Shown: piece by piece, positions 12,120-22,650 of the stretch
Numbering within the stretch: the first letter of the stretch is position 1
How the letters are laid out: the number at the start of each line of letters is the position of its first letter
From: Magicicada septendecula
Taxonomy: Eukaryota > Arthropoda > Insecta > Hemiptera > Cicadidae
Length of the DNA stretch: 64,000 nt
Direction of reading: 5' to 3'
Assembly (NCBI GenBank): GCA_034769895.1
Contig: CM068374.1
Coordinates: 353,014,302 to 353,078,301, forward strand
Translations under genes and position numbers: made by a program
Notes under the pieces: generated by a model
The model's database searches: none
What the model saw: the letters and a program-made list of their open reading frames with translations, nothing else
What the model was told of the DNA's origin: nothing

Positions 12120-13140
12120 CCGTATTCCTTAAAACGGAGAAAATTGAGTATCTTGCGGTCATAAAGTTCTTTGCGAAGGAAGGTTTTTAACACCAAGCGA
12201 AATTTATTCAATGTTCGTTAAAAGTGTACGGGGACTCTTCTCCTTCATTTTCAACAGTTAAAAATTGGGCTGCTGAGTTTAAATGTGGTCGTACCAGCCT
12301 GGGGGACGACCCACGTGAAGGACGTCCAAAAACGGCAACAACACCGGAAACCGTCGAAAAAGTGCCGTGATATGGTTTTGGACGATCGCCGAATTAAGTG
12401 CACGAAATTGATGAGGCTATAGGCACTTCTAAAGAAACCGTCGGACATATTTTACACGAGGTATTCCAAATGAAAAAGCTTTGTGCTAGGTGGGTGCCGC
12501 GCTTGCTCACAGCAGATCAAAAACGCATGCGCATGAAAATATCTGAATAGTGCTTGGAGCGTTTTAATAAGAACAAGTAGATTTTGTGCATCGGTTTATT
12601 ACGATGGATGAAACTTGGATCCACCACTACACACCAAAATAACAGTCAAAGCAATGGACAGAAACTGGTTGTTCAGCACCAAAGTCAATTCCGTCAGCAG
12701 GAAAAGTCGTAGCGTCAGTTTTTTGGGATCCTAAACATTGATTGAGGTATTTTGTACATCGATTCCTTGAAAAGGGTGCTACAATAACCGGGGTTATATT
12801 ATTCCAAAAACTAGACGAAAAAATTCTTCAAAGAAAATCCGGTTTGCGGAAGAACAAAAAATCATTTTTCACCAAGCAATGCACCTGCCCACAAAAGTGT
12901 TTGGCAATACAAAAATTAAGAGATCTCCGTTATGAATTGTTGGAACATCCTCACTATTCCCCAGATTTGGTTCCTAAGACTTCCGCCTTTTTCCAAATCT
13001 CAAACTCTTCCTCGCTGGTCAGCGTTTTTCACCGGTTCAAGAGGTTTGAACTTCAGCTGTAGTTCGGCATTTTGTAGACCTCACAGAAAACCGCATCAGG
13101 GACGGGATAGTGGCATTGGAACATCGCTGGAATAAATGTA
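12120..13140 (+). pseudogene. mariner transposase remnant
   Basis: Frameshifted and stop-ridden copy of a mariner transposase of ~345 residues. Recognisable pieces in order are the N-terminal helix-turn-helix (STVKNWAAEF, then GRTSLGDDPREGRPK), the WVPRLL linker (near 12490), the first catalytic Asp in TMDETWIHHY (12603-12630), and the C-terminal part with LLEHPHYSPDL. The block that should carry the second Asp (usually HQDNAPAH) is shifted and no longer encodes it. Dead. It belongs to the element whose TIRs lie at 2451 and 13234. Confidence 0.87.
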
Positions 13141-13236
13141 ATACGCTAAAAGGATATTATGTTGAAATCGAAAGTATTTTGAAATTATAAATTCGTTTTT
13201 TCATTATTAGACCGAGAACTTTTCAGACTGCCCTTA

Positions 13237-13980
13237 TAGCTTGTTTATGCCGTCGTTACAATATCCCCCTCACAGTTATTTAAACTAGCTAATAAAGCCG
13301 TTTCCCAGTTTACGTTTTTAAACCGTCATCTGTGATCCAAGCCGTTGTTTAAATTGCGTCGAAAGGTAACGATCATGTGGCGCGCGGTCGAGGCTATAGG
13401 AAGAATGGCGGAAGATTTTCCAGCGAAAAAGTGCGACTGTTGAACGGTTAGATTTGCTCGCGCAGAAAATCGCCGAGCAGCGTCCTACGTCTTTTGTTTA
13501 AAATAGCTGGCCGAGATCTTTAGAATTTCGGAAGACGTAGCGACATTTACAGTTTTCTGACGAACAAGAAACTAGATAAAGAGTATCACGGCCTTGCCCC
13601 CCTCTCCAAATAGGAAAGTATGCTTATATTGATTAAACACTGCTGCCCATACAAGTGGTATAAAACCACAATAAACTTTAGAAATATTATCTCCTGACAA
13701 CCACGATTCCTTCGGCTGTCAAGGCTTCAGAGTGGTTTTTGTGTTAAGATTACAGTTTCAGGTTTTTTTTTTATCCTTTCAGAATATGTCAAATCCGGCA
13801 GAACAACAGTTCTGGCAGGGAATATATATTAATGTTACAGTATTGTTCTGTTTGATATGTGTCGAAGTCTCTTCACTTGTAGAAGCATATCAGTTGGGAA
13901 TTTCCTCACGCTAACAATTGCGAATATGTGTCTTAAAGACGGTGAAGCCTATCTATTAATAGGTGTCCGTACCCTCTCTC
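13237..13980. other. unassigned spacer
   Basis: Mixed-composition sequence with no gene or repeat that I can name. A 60-residue frame at 13732-13914 has no motif. Confidence 0.45.
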
Positions 13981-13992
13981 TCCCCCGGGCAA

Positions 13993-14050
13993 AGCAGGGG
14001 CGTATTTCCGAGGGGGGGCGAACGGGACCACCGGCCCCTCCCTGAGGATC
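13993..14050 (+). mobile_element. possible hAT left terminus
   Basis: Begins CAGGGGCGTATTTCC and runs into a G-rich then GGCCCC-containing stretch, the style of many hAT termini. I could not find the partner end or an 8-bp duplication, so this may be a fragment or a chance match. Confidence 0.3.
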
Positions 14051-15850
14051 GAAAAAATTTGACAAATTTTGTTAATCGCTTACATTTTTGTTTCTCTTAA
14101 ATCTGTTGTATTTTTTCACTGTCTACGCTAATATAGTAGTAACTCCTTTTTGAATATACAAACAGGTTTATTACACACTACACACTTTCTAGTTACAGTA
14201 CGTATACGTTTGAAACATGAAAGAGAGGAAAGCAATTCAGTCAATAAGTATCTTGTAAACAATGTTTCGATAACGCGTATTTTTATTGTGTTATTACCGT
14301 TTACTGTAATGGGATTGATTTCAGGATACTATCACACGTTTTTCAACCACTTTAAAGATAGTAATGTTGATTACTTTGACTTTTGTTTCTTTTGTATGAA
14401 GCCGACTCGATCAGACCCCCCCACCCCAGACCAAATTCTATTGGCACTGGGTCAAAGGGCTATTAAAATTTTATTTTACACTTTACTAATTACTTGAAGG
14501 CCCTAAACTTGTAGTTGGACTTAAGAACACTAAAATGTTACAGTTTATTAAACAAAGAGTACGCTGTTGGAAGAAAGCAAACGATAATATACGTAGGTAT
14601 TTAGTTAAGCAAAATTGTCTTTATAACCAATTTTGTCCTCGCGTTTCATAATGTTATAAGAGGCCCCACAAGCACTAACCAAATCAGTGCACCAGAACAA
14701 AGTCCATTAAGAACTTCTTATAAGAATGTGGTTGAGGGATTTCAGAAATTCGTTCAGAAAGGGAGCTCATTTACTTAAGAGGAGACAGTAGGTTAAAGTA
14801 CTGTGATTTCGGATCTGAGAATTTCTTTCAGTACCTATTTACAATTTTTTTAATTTATTGTAAGTGATTTCCTTATCGTACGATGAGATGTCTTCATGAC
14901 TTCCCCGTTTACGATCAGTAACTTCTTTCTATTCTCCTATTGTACCTTCCGCCGTTATGTCCTCTGTCCACGTTTCTCTGCCTTGACGTTTGACTCATCT
15001 CCGGCGTTATCTTCTCATTGCGTTCTGAATGGGCACCTTCGTCTTCTTCCATCCACTTTCACTTCAGAAATGTCTCTGGTATATCTAGGTATTCGGTTCC
15101 GTTTGCACTAGAGCCCATATCATTATAGCAATTAAGGAGTGGAATGTAGAAAGGGTCTAAGTACCAAAAACAAATTTTTCAGTAGACAAAACAAACTTTT
15201 TAACTTTTTCATTATCAGTACTAAAATTACAATGGATACTTACATTGAAACTACAACCTGTTGGAAACAAGTGCCAAAAGTTTTATTTATTTTCATAAAA
15301 ATATACAAATTATACAAGCATATAAAAGTCAAATTTTTAGAAAAGGCGTAAGTGCCATTTATGTTTTACTTTGAAAGGATCTATGTGCCATACTAAATTT
15401 TCTTTGAAAGGTACCACAAGACCAGGAACAAAAATTTAAATACTTTGTATATTCTGCTTAGGATTAAATTATATTATTACATAAATTACTAGATGAAAAC
15501 AAATATGCAAAAAAACAAAAGTAATAAATGTTACAATACTACTCGTAATAAACAAACTTAGGTTTTTTTTAATCATAACTTTTTTTACTTTTTATAATCA
15601 ATATTTTCAATTGAAATAAGTTTACCCATTGAATACAAAAGATATAATAGAAAATTACTTAAACTGAACTGAAGATAAATAAAAAAGTAAAGCCATAACG
15701 TAACTACACAACTTGATTGAATAAAAATGGAAAACAGAAAGTACAAAGTAATCAAAAAAGGTCATAGTAAAATTACTAGTAATAATAGTAATTATTACTT
15801 GTCTATTTTGTAAACAGTTGGTGCTGTGTTTAGTTCTTCCGTTTCTCTAG
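14051..15850. other. unassigned AT-rich spacer
   Basis: Very AT-rich, especially 15140-15820. Short frames at 14150-14497 and 15139-15351 have no recognisable domain. Nothing else seen. Confidence 0.45.
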
Positions 15851-15851
15851 T

Positions 15852-15915
15852 GCAGTGGTTTTCAACTTAAAAGCGGCAGAGGGGCACAGTTAAACTGAGG
15901 AACCAATCGGGAGGC
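15852..15915 (-). mobile_element. hAT (Charlie-like) terminus
   Basis: CAGTGGTTTTCAACTT followed by GGGGCACAG and GGCCGCATC matches the terminus style of Charlie/GTF2I-type hAT elements. The C-terminal piece of such a transposase lies on the minus strand at 17278-17530, so this is plausibly its 3' end, with the intervening DNA filled by later insertions. No partner terminus identified. Confidence 0.5.
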
Positions 15916-16080
15916 CGCATCATAAGCTATCAATTTACCACAAGTAAAATAAAAAGTAAGAAAGACAGTATTTGTTGGTATGAGTAACAGCCGGGCTGTT
16001 AGGTCGTGGTCTAATGATGTTTGTTACAGATGTTTCGGCCCCACCATCGGAGGCCGTCGTCGGTGGAAAGCATTAGGCTT

Positions 16081-16797
16081 CTATTAAACTAGGCAACATG
16101 TGGCGGGCAACTAGTTGTCCGACCTCGGACAACTAGTTGACGAGGGCTAAAAATGGTGCGCAACTCTCGGCCACATGTTGATGATTTAAGTCGAGAAAAT
16201 GGCGTCAAGGAATGAAGAGCTTCTGCTGCTCGCTTTGTTATTAAAGAAAAGAAGACGCAGAGCTCGGAGAAAACGTATGTACAATACACCCTATGTTATC
16301 AACAAGGATGGATAAAGGATTATACTACACACTGTTCGATGATCTGTGCGTGGACGAAAATAATTTTTTTAACTATTTTCGTATGTCAAAACAATCATTT
16401 GATGAATTGTTGGACTTGATCAAAGCAGACATAACTGGCACTGATACCAAAATGAAGAGAGGTTACGTCTTGCGTATTGAATGCGAAATGACAACTGGGC
16501 CTGTCGTCTGCCGTCCCGGACACAGTTAAGGTGGTGTCTGTGGCGAAGTGCGCATGCGCGGAAGCGGGAGTGGTGCGCCACATGTTGCCCAGTGTAATAG
16601 CTCCCATCTGAAACAATGCCCCACGTCCAGCGTCAGCAACTTCCGAGTGGTCGGGAAGTTGCCGTTCTCGTCCACCGTCATCCACTAGTTGTCGACCCAT
16701 ATCAACAAGTGGCTTAGTATAATAGGCTCCCATATAAACAATGTTACTAGACGACCTCGGCAACAAGTTGCCCGCCACATGTTGCCTAGTGTAATAG
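16081..16797 (+). mobile_element. PIF/Harbinger non-autonomous derivative
   Basis: The termini share TAGGCAACATGTGGCGGGCA in inverted orientation (16090-16109 and 16769-16788), extending outward to CTATTA/TAATAG. The interior keeps the first part of a Harbinger transposase. The right half carries partial duplicates of the end, such as ACATGTTGCCCAGTGTAATA near 16578-16597. No clean 3-bp target duplication is visible. Inserted into the foldback repeat. Confidence 0.7.
16199..16500 (+). pseudogene. Harbinger transposase N-terminal fragment
   Basis: Starts MASRNEELLLLALLLKKRRR at the ATG at 16199, the leucine-then-basic opening usual in HARBI1-like nucleases. A frameshift moves the reading to the frame of 16293, giving FFNYFRMSKQSFDELLDLI, a helix conserved ahead of the DDE nuclease core. 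The core itself is absent; sequence passes directly into terminal repeats. Such start-only genes are typical of internally deleted derivatives mobilised by a full-length relative. Confidence 0.7.
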
Positions 16798-16831
16798 AGG
16801 GCTTAGACCACGGGCCAATAGCCGGGCTATC

Positions 16832-17129
16832 AAAATTCTAACAATGTTAACGCCGGCCGTGAGAGACTCGGATCAAATTCTAACAATGTTAACGCCGGCC
16901 GTGAGAGACTCGGATCAAATTCTAACAATGTTAACGCCGGCCGTGAGAGACTCGGATCAAATTCTAACAATGTTAACGCCGGCCGTGAGAGACTCGGATC
17001 AAATTCTAACAATGTTAACGCCGGCCGTGAGAGACTCGGATCAAATTCTAACAATGTTAACGCCGGCCGTGAGAGACTCGGATCAAATTCTAACAATGTT
17101 AACGCCGGCCGTGAGAGACTCGGATCAAA
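16832..17129. repeat. 42-bp satellite, about seven identical copies
   Basis: Period of exactly 42 bp; for example ACAATGTT recurs at 16841 and 16883. Units contain GTTAACGCCGGCCGTGAGAG. Copies look identical by eye. Because 42 is divisible by 3, all frames stay open and give spurious repetitive ORFs on both strands (for instance a 14-residue unit starting MLTPAVRDSD). The unit matches the outer end of the adjacent foldback repeat. Confidence 0.95.
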
Positions 17130-17277
17130 TTTAAAGGCAGTATTAATTGTAAAAAGAGTTGATTTACACATTTAACATATCTTATATAACCTTACGATAT
17201 TTATTATTGAGTATAATAATAAATATATAAAAAGACATTAAACTTTGTATATTTACACAAAGTTTTCAATCTGAAAA

Positions 17278-17530
17278 TTGAGGCTGATCCGGTGGAGCAG
17301 GAATGTCCACATCGGGCTGAGTTGTTGCTAACTCAGTACGTGAAGCAGAGAGGAATCTGTGAGGCGACGTCTGCTGTAGTTCTTGGTTAACTTCACTGAG
17401 GAGAACACGCTTTCACAGATGTATGTACTGTACTCCCAAACGTTGGCGTCATTATCTGTTAAAAATTTCGCAGATTTGGAAATCGTTCATCAGGTAGCAG
17501 CTTCAAGAAATCTGACCCCTTTTCTTGTCT
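17278..17530 (-). pseudogene. hAT transposase C-terminal remnant
   Basis: Read on the minus strand in two frames: FLKLLPDERFPNL, then a frameshifted STYICESVFSSVKLTKN and SRRRLTDSSLLHVL. This is the hAT C-terminal dimerisation region in GTF2I-repeat/ZBED-type transposases (usual form FGSTY.CE..FS...). At least one stop and one frameshift, so dead. Probably the same element as the terminus at 15852. Confidence 0.7.
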
Positions 17531-17704
17531 GATCTGCAGGTAGGAATCGGCTTGTAAATGACATAATTGTAGATGAGAACGTAAATTTGAATATCAGATA
17601 CGACTAAAGGACGAAATATCGAACAAGCGCGTCTGTTTTGTCTAGCCGACAGAGAGATGGAAGGAAATAGACAGTCTTTTAACGTGATGCATCATAATAA
17701 TAAA

Positions 17705-17900
17705 ACGTTCACGGCCGGAGTTATATTCAGTAAAATTATTTTCCGGGCTGTTTGGGCCGTAGATCCAAAAGTTTCGATTGCAGCTGGAGATCCAGCTGAC
17801 AGAGGAGAAGAGCAGAAGACCACTGAGGCTGACTGCTACAGTCGAAACGTTTGGATCTACGGCCCAAACAGCTCGGAAAATAATTTTACTAACAGAGTAC
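17705..17900. mobile_element. foldback (hairpin) element copy 2
   Basis: Arms at 17729-17777 and 17842-17890 are inverted repeats of about 49 bp with a few mismatches and a ~64-bp spacer. Outer sequence ACGGCCGGAG resembles the satellite unit. An apparent 102-residue ORF (17657-17965) is only the palindrome read through. Confidence 0.85.
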
Positions 17901-18654
17901 TATTTGCAAATAGGCCTACGCTTTCCAAAGTGAAATCTTCTGTACCTTTATTAGTGAACCAGTAAAACATTTTACAACTTTCATCTTAGGGAATTAAAAT
18001 AACTTATTAACACAAATATAGGTATCATAAATTGTTATTTTAATAATTCTCTTGCATTTACTTATTACAGTGATATGAGTTTTTATAATAATTAATAATA
18101 TTAAAATGTCAGTTTTCTTAGAACGTTTTCTCTTTTCTTATAGTGGATTCTTTTAGATCGGATTGAGTTGCCAATATGAATATAATAAACTTTAAATGTG
18201 AATACAATAAAATTTGACTGTTCTATGTGCTTTACTTGTTTGTCGAATTCCGAATCTGCGATGAGGATTATCCACTCGAACGTCGTCTGTCCAGTCGCTG
18301 TGGTCATCCGCTGTTAATGTAGATCCTCGTTGGTTGGACTCGTTTGATTATCACAAATTTATATATACACTGGTATCACATTCACAATAATACATTCACT
18401 TCTAATTATCTTAGTTAAATTACGTATATGTCGTATTAATCAATATAATTATCTTCTTAACACCTTGGTATGTATATTATTTAAGATAAGTGCTTGCAAC
18501 ACGGATAGTACAGACCGATACCGTCGGATTATTTAGTAACTTGACGAGTCTCTCTGTGGTATTTCTTCGATTCTCTTTTAATTCACAGTTCGAACTTGGA
18601 TAATGTCTCAGACGAATTACGGTAGATTCTGTAAAGACTGAACACTTTAACTGC
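17901..18654. other. unassigned AT-rich spacer
   Basis: No gene or repeat recognised. Confidence 0.5.
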
Positions 18655-18900
18655 TTAATAACTGTTCTCCGATGACAGAATTAACAAATTACGACTTTAA
18701 CGCTTGTAACTTCTCCGACGATTTAACTTCAGAAATTACGATTACTTATATTATTCAATAACGATTGCGAGTCTAACTGTTGTAAAAACTCCGCTGACTA
18801 AAATAACGATTACGAGTCAAATAGTTGTGATTTCACCGCTGACTTAAAATAAAGGTTACGAGTCTAATTGTTGTAATATCTCCGCTGACTGACTTTACTT
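18655..18900. repeat. degenerate ~60-bp tandem repeat
   Basis: Four to five diverged units sharing CTCCGCTGAC, AACGATTACGAGTC and TTGTAA motifs (clearest at 18768-18895). Non-coding. Confidence 0.6.
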
Positions 18901-20815
18901 TTTCAGTCTACGTTTTTTATACATGAACTACAACTACCCTCGCCTAATATTTACACTGAACATTCCCATTAGACTTAAGTGCCGCGATATTCAATTCTAT
19001 CCAGTGTAACAAGAGAGTTTAACCGCTAAAAAAGCTGACGCGTTTTCTTATTTGTTAACAAACAGCGCGTTCCAAGCTTTTCTAGACGTAGTGGGAAAAG
19101 ACGCTTTACTTAGTTTCTCACTCTTAACGCTTTCGGTTTAACATAACGGTACCCATTGTTATAAGCACTTAACTTTTACAGCTTTCACCTATTTTTTGCT
19201 GTTTTTTAAATATATTACAATCTTACTGCCTTCAGTCCCGTACGTGACATTTATGTACTTTCTGCCGTCTAGCTGTCGCCAGGCACAAGGGTGCGTTCTT
19301 TTGAAAAACACCGATCTGATATCTTCTAACGGTATTTCTTTAACATTATTTGTACATATTTGTTTTTTGATATCTATTTAATATTGATTATTTCCCGTAA
19401 AATTGCACTGCATACAATTTTGACGTTATAATTTTTTTCATAGGTTTCTCCTGCAAGACTACAGTTAAAATAGTATTTTATTATTCATTTATTTACTAAA
19501 TAAATATAGTATTATTAAATTGGTTTTCGAAGATGAGGTCGCGGATCCAGGCCGGCAGTTGGAAATCAGTGCTCGAGCACTTCGGTTCCGGATTCTGTCA
19601 CTTCGAGTTTATCAACAGCAATGTATCAATTCGATTCATCTCGGATGCTGTTTTTCTTGATCTAAACTTGTCTGCATCATCCAAGACTTCCACATTTAAC
19701 AGATTTGGTTGATACGCGGTTTTATAAAAGCGGATTTCCAATCTTATACGAATTTATATTTTAGTTAAGAGAATATTTATATTGTAGTACGCGTTGTTAA
19801 ATTTACTTACCCGATTTGTAATTTCTTCATCCATTTTTCCATCTTCAAGTAAGTATCCTTAAGCGATTTTAATATTATCCGAGCATCGAATAATAAGCAT
19901 GCTCAAATTTCAGTGAGTCGGAATGAGACATTTTTTGCGTTATTTTACAGAAGTAAAATAAATCTGTATAATCTATACCCACATATTTGGCCTACCCAAA
20001 TAAGCGATTTCCCAGAATGATATAAAACCATCACATTCTGCACTCTGACGTACCTAATTGGCTTGAAAAAGTTTCTAGATTTTTCTGTAATTTAATTCTT
20101 TGTTTTCATTGTCATTCTGTAGCCATAAAAGCATTTTAAGGTCGTGAAAAGTAATATCTTGATTATATCACGGACAAGAGCCTACGACAACTTAATTAAT
20201 GCAGGTGGAAGTAGTACCACGACCCAACACTAAACGTTTTGGAACGCTCAGAACAGTATAGACCGTGCATAGTGAGAGGCATTGTTGATGCTGGAATTGA
20301 CGTATGAACCAAACATACGTTCAAGTGTACAGGGCTACATAACGGCCGGAACCGAACGCGCGGCGTCTGTTCGGTCACGACACATGGTTAGTGTCACTGC
20401 TTTCTAAATTTTCATATCGTGTATATTATAATCGATAAATTAAATGCACGTCACTCAGACCGGAGGAGAAGTATTGACAGTGCATGTGTTAAGTGGCTAA
20501 GCCTGTTATTTGTACAGTAAATGAAGTCTGTAATAATTGAATGTTGCATGACTCGGTTGATTTAACACCGATGCAATGCCGTGTCGTCGCATGTTGTCTG
20601 TAATGTCGAGGACGCGCAGGCCGACTCCTTCCTTTGCAACGCAAATCATCAGTTGTCACACATCGGCTTTTTGTACGAACCCCTCTCACAACGGCTGAAG
20701 TTAAATTGCCACACTGTAAAGCAAATAAGAAACGTGTCAGATCGCAAAGGATGAACGTAAGTAAATTGCCACGTTTGTTTGTAACATTGTGGGCGGGGCT
20801 TCTGCATAAATAAGA
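18901..20815. other. unassigned spacer
   Basis: No recognisable gene. Short frames at 19196-19381, 20196-20378 and 20489-20824 have no domain. The stretch 20490-20815 directly precedes LINE coding sequence and could include its upstream part or the insertion junction. Confidence 0.4.
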
Positions 20816-21927
20816 GTGGCTCAAGCTTCCCTCTTGTCTGTACGAGATCGTCTAATTAACTTTGACGTTCTGGTCCCCGAACAGTTCGGCTTCCGTGTGG
20901 GCCATTCAACCACTCATCAGCTGATCAGAATGGTGGAATACATCACGGACGCCGGGTGTCGGAGAGAACGGGCCGTTGGCTGTTTCTTAGGTGTAGAAAA
21001 AGCCTTCGACAGCGTATGGCATGATGGGCTTTTATTCAAGCTTAGGGAAGTTCAGCTCCCAGATCGGTACCTTCATCTGATTGCTAGCTTTCTGACGGAG
21101 AGGAGGACCGTCTGGGTGAGAGTTGGCGATTCAGTCTCTTCCGAGAGACGAATCACACCCACGTTCCTCAAGGTAGTGTTCTTGGCCCCCTTCTGTTCTC
21201 AGTCTACGTCAGTGGTGTGCCGAGACAGCCTGTAGTCCAGGTGGCCATCTTTGCGGACGACACGGCCGTATTTACGGCTGATCGTCATATGGAAAGAGCC
21301 GTCTTACGACTGCAGCGCCAGCTCGACTCGCTCGGGGACTGGACTGATAACTGGAGGGTGTCTCTCAACGCTACCAAGAGTGTAGCCGTCGAATTCTCTA
21401 AGCGACGGAAGCACCCTGTTAGGCAGTTGCGCATCGGCAGGACGTACTTGCGCTGTTCCAACGAGGTCAAGTACCTCAGAGTACACTTTGACCGTCGGCT
21501 CACCTGGCGTACCCACGCTCGGACAGTTCATAAGCGAGCATCCGCTCGTCTGAGCTTACTGTTTCCACTCCTGATCAGCTCAGCCATGACCAGGAAATTG
21601 GACAAGATGATCGTCGGCGCGTATTTGCTGCCGGTCATTACCTACGCTGCTCGGTCTGGGGTTACCTCGCCGCAATGCATAAAAAGAAGTTTACAAAGCG
21701 TCCTCGACAGGACTTTGGGAGTTTGCAAAGTCCCCCGTCGCTTTTCATCTCGCCTTCTAAGGAGAGGACTTGGCGTCCGATCCTTAGACGACACTTTCAG
21801 GCGGCTGGCACGCAAATTTTATGCACGTGCGGGGAGGTTCCCAGACAATCCTCTTATGGCTGGGCTGGCCAGGTATCGTATACGATCAGGTGATTCGTGG
21901 AAACGCCCTCGGTGTGTACTACGCTAG
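20816..21927 (+). pseudogene. Jockey-like LINE reverse transcriptase, 5'-truncated
   Basis: Two overlapping frames encode one RT. The first (20816-21235) holds EQFGFRVGHSTTHQL and the first catalytic Asp in VEKAFDSVWHDGLL. A single-base shift near 21150-21180 moves the reading to 21217-21927, with PQGSVLGPLLFSVYV in the joined frame and the FADD box (IFADDTAVF at about 21246). The thumb region (VKYLRVHFDRRLTW) and the C-terminal end follow. Motif layout matches Jockey-clade RTs. Endonuclease and ORF1 are missing, as usual for 5' truncation. No obvious poly(A) within 100 bp of the stop. Confidence 0.85.
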
Positions 21928-22650
21928 TGTAGGCTAGCACAACAACCGAGAAACGGCCTGCTATAGAGCACACGCCCTACTTGGGCAGGGCCACGAGGCA
22001 GGAGCTCTAGAAGGTAGCTCGGAACTCAGTTTCCGTAGCGGTTCGTCTCTGCGACGCATAACCGCGCATCCCAGAGTCAGTCAGTTTCCCTCTTGTCACA
22101 TCGTCAAACGACCTCGAACTCTGCTGGACGACCCATCATAGTACTCCTTCTCCTGATTGAACCATTACGAAATACTCATCCTACTGCTAGAGTAGCGGTC
22201 CTAGCCTCACGTGTCTCCTGTCAATCATGAGGCGTGTTCGTCGTGGATACACAATCTGGTGTCGATTGACCACCGCCAAATGGCCAGGGAAGCCGCACGA
22301 CCTGCGGACCAGGAGGTATTTTCGCAGTTAGTATTGTGCGTCATCGCTGGTTCGAGGCGCCTGGGAACAAACAGAAACACTATACAATCTGCTAAGCATC
22401 TCATTTGCTGGTATGCTTCCCATCTGATCGTAACACATAAAGGGCACTCCCATCCACTACCAAACGACCTTCAGGGATCGTTACATTTGCCGTCATCGGA
22501 GAAGTCACTTCAGGTGCCTTGAGCCCCGACCCGCCGCCATTAGCTATAGCGAGAGCTTTGTGACGAGCCAGTGATGATGCGCCTTATCTTAGTATGCGCG
22601 AAGCATTTGATTTTAAGAGAGATAAACGACATAACCGGCAAGACTAGTAT
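21928..22650. other. probable LINE 3' UTR and junction
   Basis: GC-richer non-coding DNA following the RT stop, most simply the 3' UTR of the preceding LINE. Sequence switches to the next LINE at about 22650. No domain in the 103-residue frame at 22211-22522. Confidence 0.4.

Larger units (their letters stand above)
2449..13236 (+). mobile_element. mariner split by a gypsy insertion
   Basis: The left terminus (about 2451, GGCAGTCTGAAAACTTCTCG at 2454-2473) pairs with an inverted terminus ending near 13234 (GGCAGTCTGAAAAGTTCTCG on the minus strand). TA flanks both ends. Removing the gypsy element and one AGTG copy leaves about 1.27 kb, the usual length of a mariner. The left part (2451-2594) holds only the TIR and 5' leader; the right part (from 12110) holds the transposase remnant. 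The mariner was therefore here before the gypsy element. Confidence 0.87.
15975..16845. mobile_element. foldback repeat copy 1, split by Harbinger
   Basis: The left arm (about 15987-16080) contains GCCGGGCTGTTAGGTCGTGG and GTTTCGGCCCCACCATC. The right arm (16798-16845) contains the inverse, TAGACCACGGGCCAATAGCC. Same family as 17705-17900, 25215-25465 and the remnants at 48885 and 57375. A Harbinger derivative (16081-16797) occupies the middle, and the 42-bp satellite begins at its right end. Confidence 0.65.

Noticed and set aside
16832-17129. CRISPR-like array
   Set aside because: Units are directly adjacent and identical with no spacers, and the DNA is eukaryotic.
16830-17171. Long repetitive ORFs on both strands
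   Set aside because: The 42-bp satellite period is divisible by three, so all frames stay open; there is no evidence of a protein.
17657-17965. 102-residue ORF
   Set aside because: Read-through of a foldback palindrome; the matching arms explain the sequence.
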